This document shows positions 7,683-17,565 of a stretch of 64,000 nucleotides of DNA, piece by piece. This DNA comes from an uncultured Pseudomonadota bacterium (GTDB taxonomy: Bacteria; Pseudomonadota; Gammaproteobacteria; Steroidobacterales; Steroidobacteraceae), in NCBI GenBank assembly GCA_903927005.1, contig CAIYLH010000070.1, positions 1 to 64,000 of the forward strand, in the 5' to 3' direction. Below the pieces are notes generated by a model. The model was given only the letters and a program-made list of their open reading frames with translations. It was not told the DNA's origin and made no database searches. Both the position numbers and the translations under genes were made by a program. Each line of letters starts with the position of its first letter. The first letter of the stretch is position 1.

Positions 7683-8802
7683 TACTTCATTCCTTCGGGG
7701 CCAGAAAGCCCTCCGCATCGAGACGGATTTCGACCCAATCGGAAACTCCAGGCACGTACGCCGAAACACCAACAGCGGAGCGTTCGACCGGAGTGGTTGC
7801 CGTAGGCCCTATTGCCACCGTCTTGCACATCGGAGCCCGCCCACCTTGTTCGCGCTCAGGTCGAATACGGCCGGACCGGTGCCGCCATCATTGGCAGATC
7901 ACCATGAATCTTACCGTGAGTCACACAAATCTTCTCGACCTGTCTGCCGGCGAATTTTGTCTCTCCAAACGCGCTGACTTCGAGGACCTCCGCACTGAAG
8001 CGAGGACGGCAAGCGCACGCGCAAGTGCGCGATATCGCAAGGCAAACGAGGCCGCATAGTCGGGTTAGCGTATCCAGCGCCGCCCGGACACGCACCGCGC
8101 ATGAGCTAGCCAATCTTGGCACCAACCGGGCTTTTTGAATGCTCAGCGGCAAGTTCACTCCACCCGTGCGGACTGGAATGAACCGCTATCAATGCGCCCC
8201 CCCTCCGCACCAAGGACTAGAGCCTCGCGCACAGAGCTCTGGGCATAACGATGACGCCCGCTTCCACGCCCACCGCCACCCCCAGCGACGTACGTTCGCG
8301 CAGTGGCGGCCGCAGCATCACGCCGCGCCACACGCTCCCGAGCAATATCGACACGGAAATTCGAGGCAGCCGATGCAGACCCTGCCACTCCTCGCAAAAC
8401 GTTGTAGCGACCTCGTACAGGATGGCGTTTATCACTCACGCGCTTGATCGCAACCGACTTGGCAACACCCAGCCCAGCGACCGAAACTGAGCGTATACGG
8501 TACTTACGCGCGGCGCAGCCCGCCCCCGAGCGCTGCCATGGTTCGGGCGGTGCACCGCGGGTAGCGATACTTCGCCTTGAAGATCAATTTATATACCTTC
8601 ACCCCAAGTCAGCGCTCAGATCGCCACGCCACACCCGCAGCTCGGCGCATCGAATTCCCCCTGCTGGCCGACCCGGCCGAGGGGCGAAATTTTTCGCTGC
8701 GCCGCCGCAAGACTGACCTAGACCACGCGTTGGAGCGCGCCGCACCGCTAGCGAGAACTATTTCGGAGCGATCGCTATACTGAAACTCGCCCTGCAACGT
8801 CA
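7683..8802. other. 1.1 kb region without a convincing gene
   Basis: No frame in this stretch is recognisable. Frames up to about 100 codons on both strands have low-complexity, shadow-like composition and no clear start signals. The DNA is more AT-rich in places (for example 8580-8600, CTTGAAGATCAATTTATATA, which resembles a promoter). A TATACT box at 8776-8781 could serve the downstream HD-GYP gene. The region could be a decayed gene, a long leader or an undetected non-coding RNA, and I cannot decide between these. Confidence 0.4.
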
Positions 8803-11800
8803 ATGAGGAACGTAAGCTTGGAAGACAGCCGCCACGTCGGGTTTGGTTGGATGATGCCCTTTAAGGACACCACCATCGCCACGTTGGCCTGTTCAGTACT
8901 GGCCATAACAACCGCCACTGCGTTATTGGCCTTTAACCACTATGCCGACTCCACCCAAATGGAGGCGGAGAAAACGATGCGATTTCTTGCCGAATCGCGC
9001 GCCACCGAAATCGAGTATTTCATCCGCGAACGGCTCGCCGACGCAGAAATCTTCGGCGCCCGGCTAACAGATCTGAGAGCTCAGCACACAGCCGCAGTTG
9101 CGTTTCTTGAACCAACCTCTGCGGACGCAACTCAACAACTTCTCGCGCAGACTTTGAAGAGCTATGGATATCGCGACATATTCATCATCGACGCCAAGGG
9201 CCACGTTGCGCGCTCGGCCCTCGGCGCTTCGTCGAACCCTCTCGACAAAGAAGTATTTTCCGCAACACTAGTCACTGACCAACAACAATCGACACACCTC
9301 TATCAGGCCGTGTCCGGCAAGACTTCGTTGGGTGTGGTCCATCGTCTATACGCCGCAGACTCGCGCCCGAGGCAACTCGACGGAACGGTCTACTTCGAGG
9401 TCGATCTCAACGCGAGCCTCACGCCCCTGATCGCGGAGTGGAGGGCCGCCTCGTCCAATGAGGAAAACCTACTCGTCCGAAAGAGCTCTGCTGGACTAAC
9501 CTACCTTACGCTGGGCAGACGAGCTGACGTAACGAGCCGCCAAACGCGGCCAGGCAACTACCAAACCGTCGCCTCCCAGATCATCAAGATTTCCGCTACG
9601 ACGCAGCTCAACGGCCTGGACGACCGCGGCACGGCAGTGATCGGTGCTATCACGCCGATTAGGGGAACGGACTGGTGCCTGCTGGTAAAAACTGACCGCG
9701 CCATAATAGACCGGCCAATCGCGGCCCTTCGCCTCGCGATACTGTCGATTCTTGGAATATTAGTGATCTTGTTGGCGGTAGCGGCGCATCTCATTCGGCG
9801 AAGCCGACAGGCCGCGTCACTGCCAGCAAGCGCAGCGGCAGCCGCAAGGTATCGTGCCGCAATCGAAGCCTCGATGGATGGCTACTTTGTTGCCAGCAAC
9901 AGGGGCGTAATTCTTGAAGCAAACGACTCGCTGCTTCAGCTGCTCCACGTCAACCGTAGCGACTTAATCGGACGGCGCATACAAGACCTACAGTCACAGA
10001 TGACGCCAGATGAATGCGACGTCGCGCTGGAGAAACTCATCGCCGCTGGCAACTCTCGCGTGCGAACACGACACCTGCGGAGCGACGGCGAAACGGTCGA
10101 ACTAAAAGTGAGCCTCGCACACATCGCGAGTCCCCCAGAGGGGCAGATCCACGGATTCATAAGCGACGCGGGCCCGGAACTGGCGTCGCAGCGGCGAATC
10201 GAGCGCCTTAGCGCTTTTTACTTGTTTACAAGCCACGTTAATGCCGCGATCTTCAATCTGCGAAAGCCGCAGGAGATCCTCGACGCCGTCTGCCGTGCTG
10301 CTGTTCGAGATGCGGGCTTCGTGCTGGCCTGGGCCGGATTCATGGAGGTCTCCAAAGACTCTTTAAAACCGTCAATAGTCTACGGCGACGCCGCCGACTA
10401 CGCCCGCACCCTCGAAATAACCATCGATCCGGTGCTTCCTACGAGCACCGGACCGACACGCCAATGCATGTTGGAAGGACGCATTATCTGCGTGAATAAC
10501 TTCCAATCTGATCCGAGCACGGAACCCTGGCATGACAAGGCCAATCGCTACGGGATAAATTCCTCCGCAGCCATCCCGATACTCGTCAATGGCGAAGCCA
10601 TTGCCTCGTTGTCTTTCTACTCGCGAGAAATAGACTACTTCGACATAGAGCTTGAAGCGCTCTTAGAGGAGACGGCGCATAACATCTCCCTTGCGCTGCA
10701 ATCAGCCACCGCCGAGCGAGAACGCTTAGTCGCAGAAGCCGGTCGCCATGACAGCGAAGAACGCTTTTCCAGAATATTTGAGTCATCGCCGTTCCCGATG
10801 GAGATCTGGACCCTCCCAGACCGAAAACTTCTCGCGATGAACAGGGCACACGAGCGTGCCTATGGATACACACGCGAAGAGATCGCAGACCCATCGACGT
10901 GGAATACGACCACTGCTCCGGATCCGGAATACCGAAGTGAACTCCTGCGTCTTTTTGACAACGACATAGAGCGCGCGGTAGCCGGCGGACCGTCGGCGGT
11001 AATCGAATCTCCAGAAATCTCTATCCACTGCAAAAGCGGCGAAAATCGCTTCGTCCGCGGCTACATGAGCGTGTCCGGCGCCGACCTGATCATCCAGTGG
11101 CTAGACGTCACAGACATCAAACGCCAGCAGGCGGACCTCGTCGAGGGGGAGCGGCGTTTCCGCGGGATGATTGAACAGACGCTGTCGGGTGTATACGTCA
11201 CCGCGAACGAATGCATCGTATACGTCAACCCTCAGCTGGAGAGCATTCTCGGGCTCCCCCGAACGGAACTCCTCGGGGCGACCCGACTTACGCTCGGCGA
11301 TGTGGCTGAAAAATCGGACGCTGAAAAAATAAGAGAAAAGCTGCATGCTGCGTCAAAGGACCCCGACAGCACTCTTTTCGTAAGTCGTCCCGATGGCGCA
11401 CGAGTTGTCATTAACATGCATGCCACCTCGGGCACTTGGGATGGAGCAGCAGCACAGATCGTGATGGCGCAGGACATTACTGAGAAAAGCCGCACAGAAG
11501 AAAAGATAAAAAGCTACGTTCGCCAACTGGAGGGAACGATGCGCGGCACGCTGCAGGCGGTCGCGAATATGATCGAGCTGCGCGATCCATACACGTCCGG
11601 ACACGAACGTCGCGTCGGCATTATTGCCAGCGACATTGCGCGCGAACTCGGCTGGACTGCGTCCGCCAGCGACGGCCTTCAGCTAATTGGACTAGTGCAC
11701 GACATCGGTAAGATCGGAATACCGGCCGAGATCCTGGCGAAGCCAACACAGCTAACGGCACTCGAGTACTCGATGATTAAGACTCACGCGGAGAAGGGCT

Positions 11801-12108
11801 TCGAGATCCTGAAGGACATCGATTTCCCCATTCCGATCGCCGAAATCATCCTACAGCACCATGAGCGTATGGATGGCAGCGGCTACCCACGAGGACTCAA
11901 GGGCGAGGAGATACGACTTGAGGCACGCATAATCGCGGTTGCCGACACACTCGAAGCGATGGCGTCGCACCGTCCGTATCGCGCCAGCCTCGGCGTAAGT
12001 GCCGCACTGCGGGAGCTAGAAAGCAACCGAGGAACCTTGTTTGACGCCGCTGTCGTCGACGCAACATTGCGACTGGTTCGTGAAAAGGGCTATCAGCTGC
12101 CACTCTGA
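8803..12108 (+). CDS. multi-sensor HD-GYP c-di-GMP phosphodiesterase
   Basis: This 1101-residue membrane sensor has a transmembrane helix near residues 25-45, a periplasmic dCache-like region to about 305, and a second helix at about 306-328 (LAILSILGILVILLAVAAHL). PAS domains follow, then a GAF domain (about 470-640), two more PAS domains and a C-terminal HD-GYP domain. The catalytic motifs are present: HDIGKIGIP near 966 and HHERMDGSGYP near 1020, the latter a GSGYP variant of GTGYP. It should hydrolyse c-di-GMP in response to an external signal. Alternative starts are a TTG at 8818 with GAGGA upstream and an ATG at 8851. A possible -10 box TATACT lies at 8776. Confidence 0.92.
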   Translation: MRNVSLEDSRHVGFGWMMPFKDTTIATLACSVLAITTATALLAFNHYADSTQMEAEKTMRFLAESRATEIEYFIRERLADAEIFGARLTDLRAQHTAAVAFLEPTSADATQQLLAQTLKSYGYRDIFIIDAKGHVARSALGASSNPLDKEVFSATLVTDQQQSTHLYQAVSGKTSLGVVHRLYAADSRPRQLDGTVYFEVDLNASLTPLIAEWRAASSNEENLLVRKSSAGLTYLTLGRRADVTSRQTRPGNYQTVASQIIKISATTQLNGLDDRGTAVIGAITPIRGTDWCLLVKTDRAIIDRPIAALRLAILSILGILVILLAVAAHLIRRSRQAASLPASAAAAARYRAAIEASMDGYFVASNRGVILEANDSLLQLLHVNRSDLIGRRIQDLQSQMTPDECDVALEKLIAAGNSRVRTRHLRSDGETVELKVSLAHIASPPEGQIHGFISDAGPELASQRRIERLSAFYLFTSHVNAAIFNLRKPQEILDAVCRAAVRDAGFVLAWAGFMEVSKDSLKPSIVYGDAADYARTLEITIDPVLPTSTGPTRQCMLEGRIICVNNFQSDPSTEPWHDKANRYGINSSAAIPILVNGEAIASLSFYSREIDYFDIELEALLEETAHNISLALQSATAERERLVAEAGRHDSEERFSRIFESSPFPMEIWTLPDRKLLAMNRAHERAYGYTREEIADPSTWNTTTAPDPEYRSELLRLFDNDIERAVAGGPSAVIESPEISIHCKSGENRFVRGYMSVSGADLIIQWLDVTDIKRQQADLVEGERRFRGMIEQTLSGVYVTANECIVYVNPQLESILGLPRTELLGATRLTLGDVAEKSDAEKIREKLHAASKDPDSTLFVSRPDGARVVINMHATSGTWDGAAAQIVMAQDITEKSRTEEKIKSYVRQLEGTMRGTLQAVANMIELRDPYTSGHERRVGIIASDIARELGWTASASDGLQLIGLVHDIGKIGIPAEILAKPTQLTALEYSMIKTHAEKGFEILKDIDFPIPIAEIILQHHERMDGSGYPRGLKGEEIRLEARIIAVADTLEAMASHRPYRASLGVSAALRELESNRGTLFDAAVVDATLRLVREKGYQLPL

Positions 12109-12714
12109 TCAGGCGATCGCTCCGGTAGCGCCGAGGCTAAGCAAGGCGTCTCGCACGGCAAGCGCGATCTCCAGTCCTGCCGTGGATCGACGCAGTTGGT
12201 GCGGCACCTCGATTTGCACGCCGCAGCTAGAAAGACCGCGATTGCAGATATTGTCGGGGTGAGTTGCCGGGAACCGATGGCCCTCGGCAGAAGCCGCTAT
12301 ACCCGCTGCGTGCAGCGCCCGCGTTAGCAGATGACGAAGAGGCGAATTCAAACCCCCAAGCAGCACGACCGGTTCATGACTCTCGCAGCCATGAACAGCG
12401 ACAACGTGTGCGCAACTCGCGAGCAGCCGTAGGCACTCCGGCTCATCGAAACGATGACTGGTCAGATGCAGCAGCCGATAGTTCAGTGATGATCGCCGGC
12501 CCTCCAGCAGGTAGAGGTTAAAGTCCTCGCCTGCGATTGCACGCGCGATCTCCGACGTGCCGTCCTCAATGGCCCCACCATGCGGAGCGAGCACGGCAAC
12601 AGCGGATCCCGGTCTTTTTGACGCTAGGATTTCATAGTCCAAGCCGCGCTTGTTCCAGCGCTCGAGGTCCGCGTATCCACGGTAGTCTCTCGCGTCGGGG
12701 AGGCGATCGGTCAC
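12109..12714 (-). CDS. poly-gamma-glutamate hydrolase-like zinc enzyme
   Basis: This 201-residue protein contains AVLAPHGGAIEDGTSEIARA, the zinc-ligand region of phage-type poly-gamma-glutamate hydrolases (PghP/YmaC family). It also has VVAVHGCES and EPVVLLGGLN, and DNICNRG and GVQIEVP later. Members cleave gamma-glutamyl chains. The GTG start at 12714 overlaps the stop of the M20 peptidase (GTGA), so the two hydrolases are co-translated. No signal peptide is visible. No poly-gamma-glutamate synthesis genes are nearby, so the physiological substrate is open. Confidence 0.75.
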   Translation of the reverse strand: MTDRLPDARDYRGYADLERWNKRGLDYEILASKRPGSAVAVLAPHGGAIEDGTSEIARAIAGEDFNLYLLEGRRSSLNYRLLHLTSHRFDEPECLRLLASCAHVVAVHGCESHEPVVLLGGLNSPLRHLLTRALHAAGIAASAEGHRFPATHPDNICNRGLSSCGVQIEVPHQLRRSTAGLEIALAVRDALLSLGATGAIA

Positions 12715-14132
12715 TCTGGACCTCGGTCGCTGGCGTACTGCTTGACGAGACGGTAAAGAAACTCCCGCCCCTCGATGACCGACTGCACTCGAATTCTCTC
12801 GTTGAGCCCATGTATCCCGCCGCCGTCCGGGTCAGAGAACAGCCCGGTGATTCCATATGTCGGTATGCCGACTGGATTCAGAAACTGGGCATCGGACGCC
12901 CCCGGCTCGAGCGCCGTCACCACCGGCACACCTGGCCACAATTCATGGGCTACCGACTCGACTGGCCTGAGAATCTGCGGCGTAAGTGGCGTCGGCTTTG
13001 CAGGCGGACCGCGCACCTCGGGAACGCTGACGATCACTGCGGGGTCGGCAACCAGGCGAACGAGTCGCGCTTGCACCTCATCACTCGGCACGCCCGGAAA
13101 GATGCGACAGTTAATGTTCGCCTTGGCACGCTGCGGCAAGGCATTCGTCGCATGTCCGGCGGACAGCATCGTCGCGACGCAGGTCGTGCGCAGCATCGCA
13201 TGCAGGTTGGCATCCCGGTCGAGGGCAGCGACAGCTTTCGTGTTGTTAGGATTCTGCGCGACAGCCTGCATTTCGGCGCCGAGTATGCCACCGACGATCT
13301 TGCCCATCCCCACCAGGTAGCCGCGGTTCGCGCCGTTTATTTGCACGGGAAACTCGTAGCGACTGACGCGGTCCACGGCGCGGACCAGATGATAAATGGC
13401 GTTGTCGGCTATCGGCCGTGAGCTGTGGCCGCCGGGATTCGTCACCTCGAACTGGAAGTTCTGGGAGACCTTTTCTGCTGCCAGCACGCCTACGGCGAGA
13501 CGACGCCCCTGATCGTCCAGGTAACCGTCAACTCCCTCGGTAATGGCAAACGCCGCGTCGATTTCCTCGCGTGCGTGCGTCGCAAGCCAGCCGGCGCCGT
13601 TGAGAGCGCTGTTGGTCTCCTCACCACAGGTGAGTGCAAGCTTAATCGTACGGCGCGGCTTGTAGCCTTCCTCACGATAACGGACGAGATTATCGACCCA
13701 GATTGCGGCTTGCGCCTTCATGTCGCTGCTGCCACGACCGTAGTAGTAACCGCCCTCTTCGACTAATGTAAACGGATCACGCGTCCAATCCTCTCGGCGT
13801 GCCTCGACGACATCGACGTGGGCGAGCATCAGGATCGCCTTTGCGGCAGGCTCCGTGCCCCGCAGTACAGCTATCAAACCACCCTCCTTGGGATGGCCAT
13901 CCGGGACGAAGAGGTGCAAGTCGGCATCGGAGTAACCAGCGGCGCGCAGGCGTACGGCCATTCGCTGCGCTGCGAGCGTGCAGTCGCCGCTCGATAGGGT
14001 CGTGTTGGTTTCCAACAACTCCTTATAGGTTGCGCGGAAGCGACCGTAACTGTCGTCACCGGCGGCGTCCGCGACTGACACCACGCTCGCCAGCACGGCG
14101 CCAAGAACAATCAGCGTCTTCCTTACAGCCAT
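12711..14132 (-). CDS. secreted M20-family metallopeptidase
   Basis: The 473-residue protein has a signal peptide (LIVLGAVLASVVSVADAAG) and the M20/M28 metal-binding motifs MLAHVDVVEARREDW (His and Asp), GRGSSDMKAQ (bridging Asp), LTCGEETN (Glu pair) and a final GITGLFSDPDGGGIHGLNER. M20 enzymes of this length act as carboxypeptidases or dipeptidases with two zinc ions. The dimerisation domain is inserted at about residues 220-340. It is the first gene of a two-gene operon with the poly-gamma-glutamate hydrolase-like protein and divergent from the GGDEF-EAL gene across 280 bases. Confidence 0.92.
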   Translation of the reverse strand: MAVRKTLIVLGAVLASVVSVADAAGDDSYGRFRATYKELLETNTTLSSGDCTLAAQRMAVRLRAAGYSDADLHLFVPDGHPKEGGLIAVLRGTEPAAKAILMLAHVDVVEARREDWTRDPFTLVEEGGYYYGRGSSDMKAQAAIWVDNLVRYREEGYKPRRTIKLALTCGEETNSALNGAGWLATHAREEIDAAFAITEGVDGYLDDQGRRLAVGVLAAEKVSQNFQFEVTNPGGHSSRPIADNAIYHLVRAVDRVSRYEFPVQINGANRGYLVGMGKIVGGILGAEMQAVAQNPNNTKAVAALDRDANLHAMLRTTCVATMLSAGHATNALPQRAKANINCRIFPGVPSDEVQARLVRLVADPAVIVSVPEVRGPPAKPTPLTPQILRPVESVAHELWPGVPVVTALEPGASDAQFLNPVGIPTYGITGLFSDPDGGGIHGLNERIRVQSVIEGREFLYRLVKQYASDRGPE

Positions 14133-14412
14133 GAAATTCTCCGCAGTACGGTGGGTCCGGCACCTGACTTCATCGACCTCGACCGGTTTGAGCTTATCCG
14201 AATCGAGTCCGCGCGGGGATGGGTTGGCCGCCCCCCAACCCCATGGGCCAAGCCGGCATTAAAGCCAATGGACGACGACGATGGGGGCGCATTAGGGAGC
14301 GCGGGCCGACCCGGACTGGCCGGCGGATCATTCGTGAGCCAGTTCACGCATTAGGGCTCCGCGCCCACAAGCCCGCCACGCCGACCCAAACAAACGCGAC
14401 GCACATCCCATC

Positions 14413-17319
14413 GTGGTCGTTTCGGCCTTGCCACAGGCGACCGCGCAACGCATGTTTACAAGGCGCGGGAGACACTTAGGACAAGCCGACGCACCGGCCG
14501 TGCGAATGCCTCCCAAAAAAGGGGCCCAATTGAGCGCAGAAGCAGGGACGCTACAGCAACACTCCACCGGCGCGGCGCCGCATTGGGTAGATCGTGTCTA
14601 TGGCGCGCTTGTGCTGTACGTCGCCATCGCCATAGCCGTGATGCTTACGGGCATCGGCGGCGAAGAAGCCCGTCACTACGTCGGTCTACTGGCGGACACG
14701 CCAGCGTGCGCAATCGCACTGCTTGTGACGCTAGAGACCACCCGGCGCATGGAGCCCGGCACCACCAAGGCCGCCTGGCGTTTCCTGTCCGCTGCATTGG
14801 CGGTGTATTTCATCGGCACTACGATTGGCGTCAACTCCTGGCTTCATCATCGCGACCCGTTCCCCGGTGTTGCTGACCTTTTTTACCTCGCTTTCTACCC
14901 TGCTTTTTTTGCCTCCATTGGGTTGATGATCCGCGCGGCGGCTGCCCGCATACGCTGGGCTCAGTTCCTCCTGGATGCCACAATTCTCGTCGCCGGATTC
15001 GGCGCCTTCTTCTGGTTCCTTATAGTTCTTCCAGCAACTAGCGGAAGTGAAATTGACGCAATCAAGAGCACCCTGAGCCAGACTTACATCGCTCTGAACT
15101 GCGTCGTGGTGTTGACTCTTGGCGTGCTTCTCCTCGCCGAGTCTGAGAACACGCGTGACCGGCGCGTCTCTCTCCTTCTTTCGATCAGCTTCACGACAAT
15201 GCTGCTCGGCGACGTCGTTTGGTCGGTCGCCAAAATGACTCACCACTATCTTTCAGGTGACCTCCAAGACGTTCTGTACATCGCATGGTATGTACCACTG
15301 GCAGCCGCTGGGCGGGCGCAACGCCGAAGGGGTGGCGACGCCGATCGAACCCGAACAGCCACGCGCTTGGCACAAGCTTTACCGTACGCGGCAATGCTTG
15401 CAGCGTTTCTTGTTCTGGTAACTCTTACCCACAGCGACGTTGGCAGCCCCGCCACTGTAATGACCATCATCGTGTTTTGTTTGGCAATGCTGGTAATGGT
15501 TAGGCAGGCTCTGGTTCTGCGCGAGGACGCCGCCACGCGCGAGCGACGCGCGGCGTTTCTGGTAGAGGCCAGGTACGCGTCGCTGATCGCAAACGCGTCC
15601 GATGTAATCATGATTGTCGACCGGAACGGCGCGCCGCGCTTTGCGTCCCCCGCAGCCGAGCGCACCCTCGGCTTAGTGCCTGAAGACCTCGATGGGCGGA
15701 ACCTGCTGGACCTGTGGTCGGGAGTCGATGCCGATCGACTGCGCGAGTTTCTTCACGAGGTTTCGGCAACGGCAGGCGGCACGATCGGCCCGATCGAAAT
15801 AGCGATCGAGCGTGGGCAAAACCGCTACGTGCTGGAAATTGTTGGCAGCAATCTCACTGCAGATCCGGCGGTGCAAGGTCTCACGCTTAATTTTCGCGAT
15901 ATTACAGAGCGAAAGGCGTTGGAGGAGCAGCTTCGCCAGCTGGCCTTTCACGACTCACTGACCCTGCTCGCCAACCGCAGTCTGTTCCGCGACCGCGTGC
16001 AGCACTCGCTCGCCCTCGCGCAGCGTGCCGGTCAACAGGTCGCCGTCATGTTCCTGGACCTGGACAACTTCAAGAACATCAACGACACACTCGGTCACGA
16101 TGCCGGCGACCGGCTGCTGCAGGCAGTCGCGCAGCGGCTCGTCAAATCTACGAGATCTTCCGACACGGTGGCCAGGCTGGGGGGCGACGAATTTGCCATC
16201 CTTGTTGAGGGCGGTGCGACCGATCTGGGGGTAGAAAAGCTCGGCGCAGCGCTCATCGAAATACTCAGCCAGCCGTTCACTTTGGGAAGCAGCCAGGTGC
16301 ATGTCTCGGCGAGCATAGGCGTTGCCTTTTCGTCTCTGGAGACTGGAGCTGATGCTCTGCTCAGTAACGCAGATATTGCCATGTACCACGCGAAGGCGGA
16401 CGGCAAGAGCCGCCTTACAATTTTCGAGCCAAGCATGCAGGAGATTCTCCAGGAGCGGATTCGGCTGGAAGCTGATCTGCCCCGAGCGCTGGCAAACGAG
16501 GAGTTCATCGTCGAGTACCAGCCCATCATCGACCTTGGGACGCGCAGCCTCCTTGGGGTCGAGGCTCTAGTGCGCTGGCAACATCCTGAATTTGGAACGC
16601 TAATGCCGCGCCGCTTTATCCCAATTGCCGAGGACTGCGGGCAGATCGCACGGCTCGGCCAGTTCGTGCTGCTTAGAGCCTGTCAGGACCTGCGGCGGTG
16701 GCGGGGGGTAGTGGCGGGGGGCGAAGGACTACGAGTGTCGGTAAACATTTCCGGTCGCCACCTACAACACGGCGACCTGGTGGGTGATATCGCCCACGCG
16801 CTTGAGGTGTCGGGCCTGGAAGCCGGCAATCTGGTGATAGAGCTGACCGAAAGCACGATCATGCAAAACACCGAGGCCAACCTCGCGCGACTTGTGGATA
16901 TGAAATCGCTGGGAGTGCAGCTCGCGATTGACGATTTCGGTACCGGCTACTCGTCGCTGTCGTACCTGCACCGCTTCCCTATCGACATTTTAAAGATAGA
17001 CCACTCTTTCGTCAGTCGGCTGACCAACACCTATAACGGCGCAGAGCTTGCCAGAGCAGTAATTACACTGAGCGAAACGCTCGGGCTCGACACCATTGCA
17101 GAGGGCATCGAGGTTGAAGGTGAAGTAGAGGCCTTGCTCGGACTGGGTTGCGTCGCAGGTCAGGGATTTCTGTTCGCACCGTCGGCCCCCCTAGAATCGC
17201 TGACCCACAGCCCGTTCGTCGTTACCCGAAACGCCTTATGGAACGCGGCCGCCGATATTCTTGACGCCACACCGACCGGCCGCTTTTCGGCTCTTCGACG
17301 CGCCGTAGACGCGGCTTGA
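14413..17319 (+). CDS. membrane PAS-GGDEF-EAL c-di-GMP enzyme
   Basis: The 968-residue protein has about eight N-terminal membrane helices (residues 60-360), a PAS domain (about 390-500), a GGDEF domain and an EAL domain. The cyclase site RLGGDEF near 590 is canonical, and RSSD five residues upstream is an intact inhibitory I-site. The EAL domain keeps EALVRW near 717, NISGRHL, ELTES, DDFGTGYSS, LKIDHSF and AEGIE, so both synthesis and breakdown of c-di-GMP are possible. The membrane region probably senses a signal in or near the bilayer. The start is the first in-frame candidate. A shorter start near residue 32 is also possible. Confidence 0.92.
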   Translation: MVVSALPQATAQRMFTRRGRHLGQADAPAVRMPPKKGAQLSAEAGTLQQHSTGAAPHWVDRVYGALVLYVAIAIAVMLTGIGGEEARHYVGLLADTPACAIALLVTLETTRRMEPGTTKAAWRFLSAALAVYFIGTTIGVNSWLHHRDPFPGVADLFYLAFYPAFFASIGLMIRAAAARIRWAQFLLDATILVAGFGAFFWFLIVLPATSGSEIDAIKSTLSQTYIALNCVVVLTLGVLLLAESENTRDRRVSLLLSISFTTMLLGDVVWSVAKMTHHYLSGDLQDVLYIAWYVPLAAAGRAQRRRGGDADRTRTATRLAQALPYAAMLAAFLVLVTLTHSDVGSPATVMTIIVFCLAMLVMVRQALVLREDAATRERRAAFLVEARYASLIANASDVIMIVDRNGAPRFASPAAERTLGLVPEDLDGRNLLDLWSGVDADRLREFLHEVSATAGGTIGPIEIAIERGQNRYVLEIVGSNLTADPAVQGLTLNFRDITERKALEEQLRQLAFHDSLTLLANRSLFRDRVQHSLALAQRAGQQVAVMFLDLDNFKNINDTLGHDAGDRLLQAVAQRLVKSTRSSDTVARLGGDEFAILVEGGATDLGVEKLGAALIEILSQPFTLGSSQVHVSASIGVAFSSLETGADALLSNADIAMYHAKADGKSRLTIFEPSMQEILQERIRLEADLPRALANEEFIVEYQPIIDLGTRSLLGVEALVRWQHPEFGTLMPRRFIPIAEDCGQIARLGQFVLLRACQDLRRWRGVVAGGEGLRVSVNISGRHLQHGDLVGDIAHALEVSGLEAGNLVIELTESTIMQNTEANLARLVDMKSLGVQLAIDDFGTGYSSLSYLHRFPIDILKIDHSFVSRLTNTYNGAELARAVITLSETLGLDTIAEGIEVEGEVEALLGLGCVAGQGFLFAPSAPLESLTHSPFVVTRNALWNAAADILDATPTGRFSALRRAVDAA

Positions 17320-17340
17320 GTTGCCCTGTCTTATGCATAG

Positions 17341-17532
17341 CGGCAGTGGGTGTGTGGTGAGTGCCGGTGTGCTCACGACCGCGACGTCAACGCCGCGAAA
17401 AACATTCGCGCCGCGGGGGGGGGTGCCCCTCGTCCGTGCACGGGAACGAGTCATCGCCCCGACACGCGCGGGCAAGCCGGACACCTCGTCCGCGCAAGGC
17501 TAAGGATAGCGCGTGTCAGGGCGGCGGCATGA
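17341..17532 (+). pseudogene. tnpB: TnpB (IS200/IS605 OrfB) C-terminal relic
   Basis: Immediately after a stop codon at 17338 the frame reads RQWVCGECRCAHDRDVNAAK, then NIRAAG. The C-x2-C zinc-ribbon half followed by HDRDVNAAKNI is the diagnostic end of TnpB, where the Asp of DRDVNAA is the third RuvC catalytic residue. Everything N-terminal to it is gone, and the frame after AAG is Pro/Arg-rich and unlike TnpB. This is therefore a relic, not a gene. An imperfect hairpin lies 16 bases past the frame's end. Its origin was an IS605-type element with an RNA-guided nuclease. Confidence 0.65.
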
Positions 17533-17547
17533 GCACCAGGTTTACCG

Positions 17548-17565
17548 GCCTACGCCGGTGTAGGC
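17548..17565. repeat. hairpin downstream of the TnpB relic
   Basis: GCCTAC (17548-17553) and GTAGGC (17560-17565) form a 6-base stem around a 6-base loop. IS200/IS605 elements have subterminal hairpins recognised by TnpA, so this may mark the old right end. It could equally be a small REP-like palindrome. The rest of 17533-17863 shows no gene. Confidence 0.3.
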
